Shown piece by piece: positions 7,242 to 15,687 of a stretch of 64,000 nucleotides of DNA. The notes under the pieces are model-generated. The model saw nothing but the letters and a program-made list of their open reading frames with translations, had not been told where the DNA came from and made no database searches. The first letter of the stretch is position 1, and every line of letters begins with the position of its first letter. Both the position numbers and the translations under genes were made by a program. Location of the stretch: positions 95,682 to 159,681 of the forward strand of contig JAVVDW010000004.1 in NCBI GenBank assembly GCA_032251335.1, given 5' to 3'. This stretch comes from UM-FILTER-40-17 sp032251335. Lineage in GTDB: Bacteria > Bacteroidota > Bacteroidia > Flavobacteriales > Flavobacteriaceae.

Positions 7242-8279
7242 ATGCAAAGCTTTTTTACAGATCACATTATTGAGTGGTATCAAATCTACAAGCGCCGCTT
7301 GCCTTGGCGCGACACTCAAAATCCTTATCACGTATGGCTGTCGGAAATCATACTTCAGCAAACAAGAGTGGCGCAAGGATTGCCTTACTATGAAAAATTT
7401 TGCAGACACTACCCTACGGTTTTCGATTTGGCAAACGCACCAGAACAACAAGTACTAAAAGACTGGCAAGGTTTGGGTTACTATTCAAGGGCACGAAATT
7501 TACACCAAGCTGCCGCGCAAGTCGTTTCAAATTATAATGGTGTTTTTCCTCAGACTTTTACCGATTTGAAAAAACTAAAAGGCGTGGGCGATTATACGGC
7601 TGCAGCCATTGCCTCGTTTTGTTTTGATGAGGCTGTCCCTGTGCTTGACGGCAATGTTTATAGGGTTTTGTCCAGATATTTCGGTATGCAAACTCCTATA
7701 AACAGCACTATTGCCAAAAAAGAGTTTACAAACCTGGCGCAAAAGCTTATTCCTAAAGACCAACCGGGCATTTTCAACCAGGCTATCATGGAATTTGGCG
7801 CCTTGCAATGTAAACCCCAAAATCCAAATTGCAGCGTTTGTCCGCTTGCTGTCCATTGCGCCGCTTTAAAACATGAGCAAGTGGGGCAACTCCCCATCAA
7901 ACTCAAAAAGAAAAAAGAAAAACTCCGTTTTTTTAACTACCTTGTTTACATAGACCGAGACCAAAAAATAGTGATGAAGAAAAGAGATCAACAAGATATT
8001 TGGAAACACTTGTATGATTTTCCGCTCATCGAATCTGATGACATCGTTTCGCTGTCAAGCCTAGAGCAGCATCCGTCAGAACCTTTTTTTGATGCCGCAA
8101 AGGTTGAACTCTTCAACAAAGCACCAAAAATTCACAAGTTGACCCACCAGCATTTGCACATTCACTACTGGCTCATATATATGGATAAAATAGCCGAAAA
8201 CGCACTATCTTTGAACCAAATAAAAAAATTGCCCAAACCCGTTGTTGTTGAAAATTTTTTCGACACTTTCCGTTTTTAG
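7242..8279 (+). CDS. mutY: A/G-specific adenine DNA glycosylase MutY
   Basis: A 345-residue base-excision repair enzyme that removes adenine mispaired with 8-oxoguanine. The N-terminal catalytic domain has LSEIILQQTRV with the catalytic Glu, the helix-hairpin-helix LKGVGDYTAAAIASF, and the catalytic Asp in VPVLDGNVYRVLSR. The 4Fe-4S ligands are in the C-x6-C-x2-C-x5-C arrangement (CKPQNPNCSVCPLAVHC). The C-terminal NUDIX-like domain (about residues 225-345) recognises oxoG. The start at 7242 is chosen because a perfect -7 promoter element ends 8 nt before it. It heads the mutY-ssb-gldE-gldD group. Confidence 0.95.
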   Translation: MQSFFTDHIIEWYQIYKRRLPWRDTQNPYHVWLSEIILQQTRVAQGLPYYEKFCRHYPTVFDLANAPEQQVLKDWQGLGYYSRARNLHQAAAQVVSNYNGVFPQTFTDLKKLKGVGDYTAAAIASFCFDEAVPVLDGNVYRVLSRYFGMQTPINSTIAKKEFTNLAQKLIPKDQPGIFNQAIMEFGALQCKPQNPNCSVCPLAVHCAALKHEQVGQLPIKLKKKKEKLRFFNYLVYIDRDQKIVMKKRDQQDIWKHLYDFPLIESDDIVSLSSLEQHPSEPFFDAAKVELFNKAPKIHKLTHQHLHIHYWLIYMDKIAENALSLNQIKKLPKPVVVENFFDTFRF

Positions 8280-8291
8280 TAATTCTTTTTA

Positions 8292-8299
8292 TAAATTTG
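8292..8299 (+). promoter_or_regulatory. -7 promoter element (TAAATTTG) for ssb
   Basis: Exact TAnnTTTG, 15 nt before the ssb ATG and 12 nt after the mutY stop. It excludes the upstream TTG at 8297 as a start. Confidence 0.55.
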
Positions 8300-8314
8300 A
8301 GAAAACAAACTGTT

Positions 8315-8767
8315 ATGAGTGGTACTTTAAACAAAGTTATGTTGATTGGCCGGCTTGGCGACGAAGTAAAAATGCATTATTTCGACGATGCCAACTGCAT
8401 TGGCCGTTTTCCGTTGGCAACCGATGAATCTTACACCAACAAGGAAGGCGATCGCATCACCAACACAGATTGGCACAACATAGTGGTGCGCAACAAAGCG
8501 GCTGAAATTTGCAGTAAATATTTGACTAAAGGCGACTTGATTTATGTAGAAGGCCGGCTGAAAAACCGTCAATGGAAAGGCGAAGACGGGCAAACCCGAT
8601 ACAGTACCGAAGTCCACGTAAATGATTTCACTTTTTTGAGCAACAAAAAAGAAGAGAACAAAACTACAGAAGTGCCAAAGCCTAAAATTGACAATCCAAC
8701 CGCACCGACTGCTCCATCCAATACAAATCTGCCAACGGCAGAACAAGAAGATGATTTGCCCTTCTAA
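8315..8767 (+). CDS. ssb: Single-stranded DNA-binding protein
   Basis: A 150-residue SSB with an OB fold: MSGTLNKVMLIGRLGDEV at the start, WHNIVVRNKAAEICSKYL and GDLIYVEGRLKNRQW in the core. A flexible Pro/Thr/Asn-rich linker follows, ending in the acidic tip DDLPF that recruits partner proteins during replication and repair. The start at 8315 fits the family and lies 15 nt behind a perfect -7 element. It is followed 20 nt later by gldE. Length and tip are entirely normal. Confidence 0.96.
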   Translation: MSGTLNKVMLIGRLGDEVKMHYFDDANCIGRFPLATDESYTNKEGDRITNTDWHNIVVRNKAAEICSKYLTKGDLIYVEGRLKNRQWKGEDGQTRYSTEVHVNDFTFLSNKKEENKTTEVPKPKIDNPTAPTAPSNTNLPTAEQEDDLPF

Positions 8768-8787
8768 GTTTAACCAATTCCACCACT

Positions 8788-10095
8788 TTGGATCCCGATT
8801 CTTCGAATCTTATTACCGATTTTTTTAGCTTTCTAGATAACGGCTTGCTTGCAAGCGGTTTGATTTTGACTTTGCTGCTGATGGGTTCAGCCATCGTTTC
8901 CGGGTCGGAAATTGCGCTTTTTTCACTTTCTAAAAAAGACATTGAAGAAGTTGGCCAAGACCGCATCAAAAAAGTATTGGAATTTTTGCTGGAAAGACCC
9001 AAAAAACTTTTAGCTACAATACTGATTCTTAACAACTTTATCAATATTGCTATTGTAGTCATTTCGGTGCAAATAACCAATGTGCTCTTCGCAGGTTTGG
9101 TAGAATGGGTGCGAATATCTCTTGAAATTGCCCTCGTATCATTTACCATACTCCTGTTTGGTGAAATTCTTCCAAAAGTTTATGCCTCTCGTAATGCTGT
9201 TGCATTTTCGGCTAAAGTGGCCGATACCATTCGCTTATTTATGTTTCTACTTTCGCCTTTTAGTTTGCCCATGCGCAGTTTTTCTCGTATGGTAGAAAGG
9301 CGTCTTGCCAACCAGTCTTCACAACTTTCTGTGGATCACTTGTCTCAGGCTCTAGAACTTACCTCCGATGATGATACCACGCAAGACGAACAAAAAATTC
9401 TGGAAGGCATCGTCAATTTTGGCAATACCGAAACACGGCAAATCATGAAACCGCGTATCGATGTATTTGCCCTTAGCGAAACGCTGGATTTCACAGAAAT
9501 TGTCGATTTGATTGTCGAAAACGGATATTCTAGAATTCCGGTATATAAAGAAAATTTGGACACCGTGCTCGGCGTTTTGTATGCCAAAGACTTGTTGCCG
9601 CATCTCGACAAGAAAATTTTTGATTGGACACAGCTTTTAAGACAGCCATATTTTGTTCCGGAGAACAAAAAACTCGATGATTTGCTCAAAGAATTTCAAG
9701 AGAAAAAAATACACTTGGCCGTTGTAGTAGATGAATACGGCGGCACATCCGGAATTATTTCTTTAGAAGACATCATCGAGCAGATTGTTGGCGACATCAG
9801 CGACGAATTTGACGACGACGACCTTGTTTTTTCTAAGCTGGATCAGGACAATTATATATTTGAGGGGAAAACAAACCTGAAGGAATTTTACCGCGCCATA
9901 GAACTCGAAGATGAAAGTATTTTTGAAGACACCAAAGGCGAAGCTGAAACTTTAGCGGGATTTTTGTTGGAAATTTCGGGGAAATTCCCCAAAAAACACG
10001 AAATGATTTCTTTTGAAAATTACGAATTCGTCGTGGAGTCGCTCGATAAGAAACGTATCAAACAAGTGAAAGTAACCATAAAAAGAATCTCTTGA
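8788..10095 (+). CDS. gldE: Gliding motility-associated protein GldE (DUF21-CBS-CorC)
   Basis: A 435-residue membrane protein of the HlyC/CorC family. Three hydrophobic segments (about residues 20-40, 72-98 and 108-130) form the DUF21 domain, a CBS pair follows (about 205-335, with RIPVYKENLDTVLGVLYAKD and VVVDEYGGTSGIISLEDI), then a CorC_HlyC domain to the end. In Flavobacterium johnsoniae GldE works with GldD and is needed for gliding; CorC proteins otherwise concern cation transport. The start is TTG at 8788 (LDPDSS), 20 nt after ssb; the next in-frame ATG (8881) would cut into the first helix. Its TGA overlaps the TTG start of gldD. Confidence 0.92.
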   Translation: MDPDSSNLITDFFSFLDNGLLASGLILTLLLMGSAIVSGSEIALFSLSKKDIEEVGQDRIKKVLEFLLERPKKLLATILILNNFINIAIVVISVQITNVLFAGLVEWVRISLEIALVSFTILLFGEILPKVYASRNAVAFSAKVADTIRLFMFLLSPFSLPMRSFSRMVERRLANQSSQLSVDHLSQALELTSDDDTTQDEQKILEGIVNFGNTETRQIMKPRIDVFALSETLDFTEIVDLIVENGYSRIPVYKENLDTVLGVLYAKDLLPHLDKKIFDWTQLLRQPYFVPENKKLDDLLKEFQEKKIHLAVVVDEYGGTSGIISLEDIIEQIVGDISDEFDDDDLVFSKLDQDNYIFEGKTNLKEFYRAIELEDESIFEDTKGEAETLAGFLLEISGKFPKKHEMISFENYEFVVESLDKKRIKQVKVTIKRIS

Positions 10096-10646
10096 AAAGA
10101 TTGTGCTATGTGGTGTTTCTGGCACTACTGCCAATGAGTTGCAAAGACACGGTTTTGCCCAAACCCAAAGCTTTGTTAAGTTTGGAGTATCCCGAGGCTA
10201 CTTATCAATATTTTGACCCTCAAAAATGTCCATTTGTTTTCGAGAGAAATGCATCGACTGCGGTGTCTTTGAGCGGTTGTGATTTTCAAATTGCATACGC
10301 TTTGCAGAAAGCCACCCTGTTTACTACTTACAAAAAGGTAGATCAAAACTTGAATGAACTGCTACGCGATGCACAAAACCTCACGCAGAAACACGTGGTA
10401 AAGGCCGAGTCTATATCCGAACAACCTTATATAAACCCTGCAAAAAAAGTCTATGGCATGCTCTACCACGTCACCGGGGAGGCAGCCTCTCAAACACAGT
10501 TCTATCTGACAGACAGCTTGCATCATTTTTTTACCGGCTCTGTGTATTTTCGTGCAAGGCCCAACTACGACTCTATCTTACCGGCTTCGGAGTATTTGCG
10601 CAAAGACGTCATCAGACTCATGGAAAGCTTTGAGTGGAAAGATTGA
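10092..10646 (+). CDS. gldD: Gliding motility lipoprotein GldD
   Basis: A 184-residue lipoprotein. The signal is MKRLCYVVFLALLPMSC, with Cys17 as the predicted lipid site. The mature part has the GldD-typical LSLEYPEATYQYFD near residue 30 and RPNYDSILPASEYLRKDVIRLMES at the end. GldD is one of the lipoproteins needed for gliding and type IX secretion in F. johnsoniae. The start is TTG at 10092, overlapping the gldE stop as TTGA, which implies translational coupling. Position after gldE is the conserved order, so identification is firm. It is the last gene of the mutY-ssb-gldE-gldD group. Confidence 0.92.
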   Translation: MKRLCYVVFLALLPMSCKDTVLPKPKALLSLEYPEATYQYFDPQKCPFVFERNASTAVSLSGCDFQIAYALQKATLFTTYKKVDQNLNELLRDAQNLTQKHVVKAESISEQPYINPAKKVYGMLYHVTGEAASQTQFYLTDSLHHFFTGSVYFRARPNYDSILPASEYLRKDVIRLMESFEWKD

Positions 10647-10663
10647 TTTAGAAAAAATCCAAC

Positions 10664-10693
10664 AAAAAAAAACCGCCTCAAGTTGTGAGACGG
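10664..10693 (-). terminator. Rho-independent terminator of the kdsB-kdsA-transaldolase operon
   Basis: On the minus strand CCGTCTCA pairs with TGAGGCGG (one G-U) around a 5-nt loop, followed by nine T. On the plus strand the same position is a C-A mismatch, so it mainly serves the minus-strand operon. Confidence 0.8.
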
Positions 10694-10723
10694 CTTCTTT
10701 CTGCAATAGTTAAAAAATTGATT

Positions 10724-11728
10724 TTATCCGATGAGTTGTTGTATGTCTAACATACCTATTACTTTATCGTTTTGTGTTACCACCAATTCATCTACTTTTT
10801 TATCGCTAAATATTTTTTGCGCATCAAAGAGCAAGGCGTCTGAATCGATAGACAAAGGCTTTTTCAGGTCTAATGAACTCAATGTATCGCCGATAGAGCC
10901 ACCCGACTCTATAAGTCGGCGCAAATCGCCATCTGTAAAGATGCCTATGGCGTGTTGTGCATCATCTACAATGGTCACCGCACCAAATCCGCCGGCAGTC
11001 ATTTTCACGAGGCAATCGGCTATGGTTTCTCCGGCTTTGGCTATCGGGTTTTTGCCGTTGAGTGCTTGCGAAACTTTGACGGTCATTAAACGCGTGTGGG
11101 CTTCAAACTCTTTAGTACCGACGGTTGTAAAGTTGTTTTCGGTAAGCTCTTTCATAATTTTCCATGGCACGGTCACCGTATGCACGCCCAAATTAATAGC
11201 GTTGCGCACGTGTTCGCTGTTGCGCACAGAAGAAAACATGATTTTGGTGTTGTAACCGTAATAGTTTACAGCATCTACACACTGCGCCACCAAAGCCAAA
11301 GCGTCATGCCCTTGGTCTTGCAAACGTCCCACGAGCGGACACACATAGGTAGCTCCGGCATTCATGGCCATATAGGCTTGTTGCAAGGTGTAAACCAAAT
11401 GCACATTAACTTTAAAACCCTGAGATGTCAAAATTTTACAAGCTTTCACGCCTTCAAGGGAAACCGGAATTTTGTAAACCGTTTTTTCCCTGTCGAGTCC
11501 CAAAGCCTCTTGGCGATAAGCTTCTGCCACAATTTCATCTGCGTTGGAGCCAAGGGCTTCTATTTGCAACACATCTACAATTTGTGCCAATTCTACAATG
11601 GCAGCATCTACATCTGTGATGCCGTGTCGGTGCATAAACGTTGGCGTTGTGGTCACGCCGGCTATAAGACCGTATTCGGCAACACGCTTGATTTCTTGAA
11701 TATCAGCTGAATCTAAGTATAATTCCAT
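10724..11728 (-). CDS. Transaldolase / fructose-6-phosphate aldolase-like domain fused to a KdsD-type CBS pair
   Basis: A 334-residue two-part protein. Residues 1-215 are a class I aldolase of the TalC/FSA family: MELYLDSADI with Asp6, LIAGVTTTPT, and Lys86 in YKIPVSLEGV at the Schiff-base position (E. coli FSA Lys85). Residues 225-334 are two CBS motifs; IGIFTDGDLRRLIESG resembles the CBS pair of arabinose-5-phosphate isomerase KdsD. Several pocket residues differ from FSA in my hand alignment: Asn28 to Thr28, Gln59 to Glu57, Thr109 to His110, Ala129 to Cys130, Tyr131 to Leu132. It lies 22 nt after kdsA and ends before a strong terminator. A role in supplying or controlling a sugar phosphate for Kdo synthesis is inference. 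A plain transaldolase is the alternative. Confidence 0.85.
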   Translation of the reverse strand: MELYLDSADIQEIKRVAEYGLIAGVTTTPTFMHRHGITDVDAAIVELAQIVDVLQIEALGSNADEIVAEAYRQEALGLDREKTVYKIPVSLEGVKACKILTSQGFKVNVHLVYTLQQAYMAMNAGATYVCPLVGRLQDQGHDALALVAQCVDAVNYYGYNTKIMFSSVRNSEHVRNAINLGVHTVTVPWKIMKELTENNFTTVGTKEFEAHTRLMTVKVSQALNGKNPIAKAGETIADCLVKMTAGGFGAVTIVDDAQHAIGIFTDGDLRRLIESGGSIGDTLSSLDLKKPLSIDSDALLFDAQKIFSDKKVDELVVTQNDKVIGMLDIQQLIG

Positions 11729-11750
11729 AATTGTGTTTTTTAAGGTTTGG

Positions 11751-12587
11751 TTATTGGTTTCTGTATTTGACTTCGGTCTCGTGAATTTCTAACAAAGGTA
11801 ACAAAAAGGCTTCGAGTTCGGTCATGTCGAGTTGGCTGGCAGCATCGCAAAGCGCTTCGGACGGACAAGGATGCGTTTCGATAAACAAGCCGTCCACGCC
11901 GGAAGCAACACCCGCCCTGGCTAGTGTTTTCAGATATTGTCTGGCACCGCCATTGGGATCTGCACTCGGTGTTCCGTATTTACGGATGGAATGTGTCACA
12001 TCAAAAATCACCGGATAGCCAATTTCATTCATGTGATAAAAACTGCGCGGATCTACTATCAAATCGTTATAGCCAAACACATAACCTCTTTCTGTAAGCA
12101 AAATGTTGTGATTGCCAACAGATTCTACTTTTTCAACGGGCTTGCTCATGTTTTCGGGTGCCAAAAATTGTGCGTGTTTCAAATTGACTGTTTTTTGGGT
12201 TTTGGCAACTTCCAAAATCAGTGAGGTTTGCATCAACAGATAAGCCGGTATTTGAACCACATCTACCACATCGGCCACTTCGTTGACATGTGAGGGATAA
12301 TGCACATCTGTCAAAACCGGGAAACCAAAATCATTCTTGACTTTTTCCAGGATTCGCAAACCTGCTTCCACACCCGGGCCTGAATAATAATCTGCCGAAC
12401 TGCGGTTGTCTTTCATAAAAGAAGACTTGTAAATCACGGGAACATTGAGTTTTTCACTCACGCGCTTAATGGTTTCTGCCGTGCGCATCATGATAGATTC
12501 TGTTTCTATCACACAGGGACCGGAAATTAAAAACAATCGGTCGTCGCCGCAATTGACATTTCCGACCTGAACTTTTTTTACACTCAT
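11751..12587 (-). CDS. kdsA: 3-deoxy-D-manno-octulosonate 8-phosphate synthase (KdsA)
   Basis: Condenses arabinose-5-phosphate with PEP to Kdo-8-phosphate. The 278-residue TIM barrel has SGPCVIETE near the N-terminus, YKSSFMKDNRSS, and HPCPSEALCDAASQ near the end. Cys25 in SGPC is at the metal-ligand position of the metal-dependent class (as in Aquifex), where metal-independent enzymes have Asn. It lies 52 nt after kdsB and 22 nt before the transaldolase-CBS gene on the same strand, forming one operon for making the LPS inner-core sugar Kdo. Confidence 0.95.
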   Translation of the reverse strand: MSVKKVQVGNVNCGDDRLFLISGPCVIETESIMMRTAETIKRVSEKLNVPVIYKSSFMKDNRSSADYYSGPGVEAGLRILEKVKNDFGFPVLTDVHYPSHVNEVADVVDVVQIPAYLLMQTSLILEVAKTQKTVNLKHAQFLAPENMSKPVEKVESVGNHNILLTERGYVFGYNDLIVDPRSFYHMNEIGYPVIFDVTHSIRKYGTPSADPNGGARQYLKTLARAGVASGVDGLFIETHPCPSEALCDAASQLDMTELEAFLLPLLEIHETEVKYRNQ

Positions 12588-12639
12588 TTTTGTTTTTTAA
12601 AGGTGTTTAAAGATAATTAAATATCATTTTTGAAAGCAG

Positions 12640-13392
12640 TTATGCTTCTGTTTTTTGTAAAATTTTTATGACTTTTTCAACATCTTGGGGCGTATCTACA
12701 GGTATGGTTTCTTTTAGTGTGATGCCTACTTTGAGTTTTTTGCCGTTTTGCAGCCACCTGTTTTGCTCCAAAGATTCGGCTGTTTCCAAAGAGGTTTGAT
12801 GGAGTCCGGCAAAAAGCTTGAGCGCATGCGGACGAAAACCATACATACCTACATGTCTGTAAAAAGTATGGTGATTTGACCAATCTTCAGTAGGATAATC
12901 TCTGACAAAAGGTATGACAGAACGGCTGAAATAGAGTGCGTTTTGATACTGGTCAAAAACCACAAAAACGCCTGTTCCTTCCAGTAAATCTCCGGGTTTT
13001 GTAGGAATCACCAAAGTGCCCATTTCGGTGTTTGGATCTTCAAAACAACCGATCAGGGTTTGGATTTGCTCCGGCTCCAACAAAGGTTCGTCACCCTGTA
13101 TGTTGATGACTACATCGTATTTTTTTTCTGATGATGTATATTTTTCATAAGCCTCCAAACAACGATTGGTACCGGTGTTGTGCGAAGCTGCAGTCATCAC
13201 AACATGTCCGCCAAAATTTTCAACTGCCGTAAAAATACGTTCATCATCCGTGGCTACCACAACATCCTTTAAAACAGCAGTTGCTCTTTCGTAAACCCTT
13301 TGAATCATTGATTTGCCGCAAAGATCCACTAGGGGTTTGCCAGCCAAACGGGTGGATGCATATCGCGCCGGAATGATTCCTAAAACTTTCAT
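12640..13392 (-). CDS. kdsB: CMP-Kdo synthetase (3-deoxy-manno-octulosonate cytidylyltransferase)
   Basis: Activates Kdo with CTP to CMP-Kdo for lipid A glycosylation. The 250-residue protein has the nucleotide-binding start GIIPARYASTRLAGKPL, VVATDDERI, INIQGDEPLLEP and YRHVGMYGF, all standard in KdsB. The HxSGTDR motif reads HNTGTNR here. First gene of the kdsB-kdsA-transaldolase operon; a perfect TACCTTTG element ends 10 nt before the ATG. Confidence 0.94.
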   Translation of the reverse strand: MKVLGIIPARYASTRLAGKPLVDLCGKSMIQRVYERATAVLKDVVVATDDERIFTAVENFGGHVVMTAASHNTGTNRCLEAYEKYTSSEKKYDVVINIQGDEPLLEPEQIQTLIGCFEDPNTEMGTLVIPTKPGDLLEGTGVFVVFDQYQNALYFSRSVIPFVRDYPTEDWSNHHTFYRHVGMYGFRPHALKLFAGLHQTSLETAESLEQNRWLQNGKKLKVGITLKETIPVDTPQDVEKVIKILQKTEA

Positions 13393-13402
13393 AGTTCGGC
13401 GG

Positions 13403-13410
13403 CAAAGGTA
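13403..13410 (-). promoter_or_regulatory. -7 promoter element (TACCTTTG) for the kdsB operon
   Basis: Exact TAnnTTTG on the minus strand, 10 nt before the kdsB ATG, in the 144-nt gap behind folA. Confidence 0.6.
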
Positions 13411-13536
13411 GGGTTAATTTTAAAATTCTGAAATGCCTATTTTTGGTTTTATCAAACCCACCTACATGATTCATAAGACATTGTAACGGGTCATTTTATT
13501 CCATACATATCTGCTATGAGGCGTCAACGATTTGGA

Positions 13537-14025
13537 TTATTTTCGCTCATAGGTAATAAATGAAAAACCGTGGGCGTGTTTTTCGTCTGCAGCGTGTTTT
13601 TGGTAATTAACTACTTGCCAATCAGTACTGTCAATTTCAGGAAAAAAGGTATCAGCTGCCGGGCTGGCATCTACTTTGGTGAGTTCTATCCGGTCAGAAA
13701 ACGGCAAAAACAACTTGTAAACTTCACCACCACCAATTACGAAATTGACTTTACCCACGTTTTGTGCAACTTCAAGCACATCTTCAACCGTATGTGCTAC
13801 ATAAACTTTGGGATCTTCTGTTTTTAAGGAACGAGACAAGACAATGTGTTCGCGATGGGGCAAAACAAAGGGCAACGATTCGAAGGTTTTACGTCCCATG
13901 ATGATGGTCTGATCCATGGTGAGCTTTTTGAAACGCTTCAAGTCGTCGGGCAAATGCCAAAGCAACTTGTTGTCTTTGCCCAGCGCACCATTTTTTCCTA
14001 CAGCAGCGATAATCGTGAATTGCAT
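13537..14025 (-). CDS. folA: Dihydrofolate reductase
   Basis: Reduces dihydrofolate to tetrahydrofolate with NADPH. The 162-residue protein shows IIAAVGKNGALGKDNKLLWHLPDDLKRF (given here as landmarks IIAAVGKNGALG and LLWHLPDDLKRF, with the catalytic acidic residue after WHLP), IMGRKTFESLP and the NADPH-binding FVIGGGEVYKLFLP. Length is normal. It follows the 2TM-domain gene by 27 nt on the same strand, an arrangement common in Flavobacteriia, and is separated from kdsB by 144 nt holding the kdsB promoter. Confidence 0.95.
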   Translation of the reverse strand: MQFTIIAAVGKNGALGKDNKLLWHLPDDLKRFKKLTMDQTIIMGRKTFESLPFVLPHREHIVLSRSLKTEDPKVYVAHTVEDVLEVAQNVGKVNFVIGGGEVYKLFLPFSDRIELTKVDASPAADTFFPEIDSTDWQVVNYQKHAADEKHAHGFSFITYERK

Positions 14026-14052
14026 TAGTTTATATTTTTTTAGACCGATGTT

Positions 14053-14439
14053 TCATTCGTTCGGGTTTTCTGTTGATGTGCCATCAACTTTGTCATCTAA
14101 TTTTTGCTGTAAAAATTCAACACGGGCTTGTTGCTTGGCAACCAAGCTATCCATTTGTCTCTTTTCCCACTCCGGCCCCATAAACCGATGGGTGACAAAT
14201 ACGTTAAAGGCATGGAACAACCACAATAAAATCCAGATGGTGGCTACCCAAGCATACCAATTATATTGGGGTGCATAATTCAGAAATTTATTGAACACAA
14301 AACAGCAAATAATTCCCAAGATCATAACCACCAAATGATAGTAAAGCCATTTTTTCTGCTTGATGCGCTTTTGGGCATATAAAAACAAATCGCGTTGTAT
14401 TTCAGGACTCATTTGAGATGTGGTTTTAAGTTGGGTCAT
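14053..14439 (-). CDS. 2TM-domain membrane protein
   Basis: A 128-residue protein with two hydrophobic helices: YYHLVVMILGIICCFVFNKF and, after the loop with NYAPQYNWYAW, IWILLWLFHAFNVFV. They are framed by QKRIKQKKWLYYH and a charged coiled-coil-like tail. This is the 2TM domain found alone or beside LytTR systems in Bacteroidota; function unknown. ATG 14439 (MTQLKTTSQ) is chosen because a longer reading would run through an AT-rich promoter-like region shared with the divergent aminotransferase. It precedes folA by 27 nt. Confidence 0.82.
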   Translation of the reverse strand: MTQLKTTSQMSPEIQRDLFLYAQKRIKQKKWLYYHLVVMILGIICCFVFNKFLNYAPQYNWYAWVATIWILLWLFHAFNVFVTHRFMGPEWEKRQMDSLVAKQQARVEFLQQKLDDKVDGTSTENPNE

Positions 14440-14551
14440 GGTTTTAAAACTTTCAAAATCAAATCGTAGGTAAAGATATGAAGAAGTAAGCAAAGTTTTA
14501 ACAATATTCTGAACACGAATGTCATAAAATCTTATTTTTACGTCAAAAAAA

Positions 14552-15601
14552 ATGAAAGCCATCAGACGCGACGCTTTTCCCGTTCTACAGACATATACCT
14601 ATCTAAACACGCCTGCTTCGGGTTTGCTTTCTGAGTCCCTGATGGAATTCAGACAAGAACACGACATCGATTTTTTGATTGGCGGCAGCTTGTTTAGAGA
14701 CCGTCACAAGGCCTTGCTAGAACAAGTGCGCAAAACCGTAGCTCGTTTTTTTGATGCAGATATTGCCACTACAGCATTGGTGCCCAACTTTACCTTTGGA
14801 TATGAAAATCTGGTTTTGGCTTTGCCTAAAAACTTGCAATTTGCCATGTTGGAAGCCGATTATCCGTCTTTGTTGATTCCCTTGCAAAAAAGAGCTTATG
14901 CCGTGAAGATGATTTCCTCTCAGGGAAATTTAGAATCTAATATTGTTGAATTTGTAAGCAAAAACAGACCCGATGTGTTGGTCTTTAGCCTGACACAATA
15001 TTTGGATGGGCGAAAAATATCCGTGCCATTTCTGCAAAAGCTCAAGAATGATTTCCCCAATATGCTTCTCATTGCAGACGGCACACAATTATTGGGAACA
15101 CGCCCTTTTAGTTTTAAATCGTCGCCGCTCGATGCCTTGGCCGGAAGCGGATACAAATGGTTGCTAGCCGGCTATGGCAATGGATTTTTGATGATGAAAA
15201 GCGATTTTAAGACACAATTATTTCCTTCACATCACGATTTTTTAAACGCCTTTGAACTGGGGCATCAAGACACCTTCAATTATTCCAGCCTGCAATTTGC
15301 GCTTCAGTACCTCAAAGAAATCGGATTGGAAAATATTGAAAATCACATACAGTTGCTCTCTGCCAAAGCCCATAAAATGTTTTCAGAATTGGATTTACTG
15401 CCCGATGAAATTGCTCAAAACCCAAAACACGACACCATTTTTACACTCAAAGCACCCGCTTCTTTGATGGCTTTTCTGCAATCGGAAGACATACTAACGG
15501 CCCAGCGTGGCGAAGGTGTGCGGCTGGGGTTCCATTTTTACAACGATTTTAAAGACTTGGAACGGCTTCACAAAAGTTTGTTGAAGTTTTTTAAGAAATA
15601 A
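14552..15601 (+). CDS. Aminotransferase class V-fold PLP enzyme
   Basis: A 349-residue PLP enzyme of the cysteine desulfurase/selenocysteine lyase superfamily. The first visible landmark is TYTYLNTPASGLLS, then LVPNFTFGYENLV, the PLP-contacting Asp in LLIADGTQLLG, and the Schiff-base Lys in AGSGYKWLLAGYG. It lacks an obvious catalytic-loop cysteine of IscS, so it is probably not a housekeeping desulfurase; the substrate is unknown. It is divergent from the 2TM gene and precedes the KdsC-like gene by 86 nt. Confidence 0.85.
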   Translation: MKAIRRDAFPVLQTYTYLNTPASGLLSESLMEFRQEHDIDFLIGGSLFRDRHKALLEQVRKTVARFFDADIATTALVPNFTFGYENLVLALPKNLQFAMLEADYPSLLIPLQKRAYAVKMISSQGNLESNIVEFVSKNRPDVLVFSLTQYLDGRKISVPFLQKLKNDFPNMLLIADGTQLLGTRPFSFKSSPLDALAGSGYKWLLAGYGNGFLMMKSDFKTQLFPSHHDFLNAFELGHQDTFNYSSLQFALQYLKEIGLENIENHIQLLSAKAHKMFSELDLLPDEIAQNPKHDTIFTLKAPASLMAFLQSEDILTAQRGEGVRLGFHFYNDFKDLERLHKSLLKFFKK

Positions 15602-15665
15602 AAGATTTTACGCAAGCTGCGTAGGCTTAAACTTAAAAATCCTGATGTTGTCCAAAAAATTTGTG

Positions 15666-15673
15666 TAGTTTTG
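15666..15673 (+). promoter_or_regulatory. -7 promoter element (TAGTTTTG) for the KdsC-like gene
   Basis: Exact TAnnTTTG, 14 nt before ATG 15688, which supports that start over the TTG at 15661. Confidence 0.55.
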
Positions 15674-15687
15674 GTCAAAAGTATGAT

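Noticed and set aside
10724..11728. Sequencing artefact joining a transaldolase gene and a kdsD remnant
   Set aside because: The frame is continuous, the linker is short and natural, and both parts retain full conserved motifs, so a genuine fusion is more likely.
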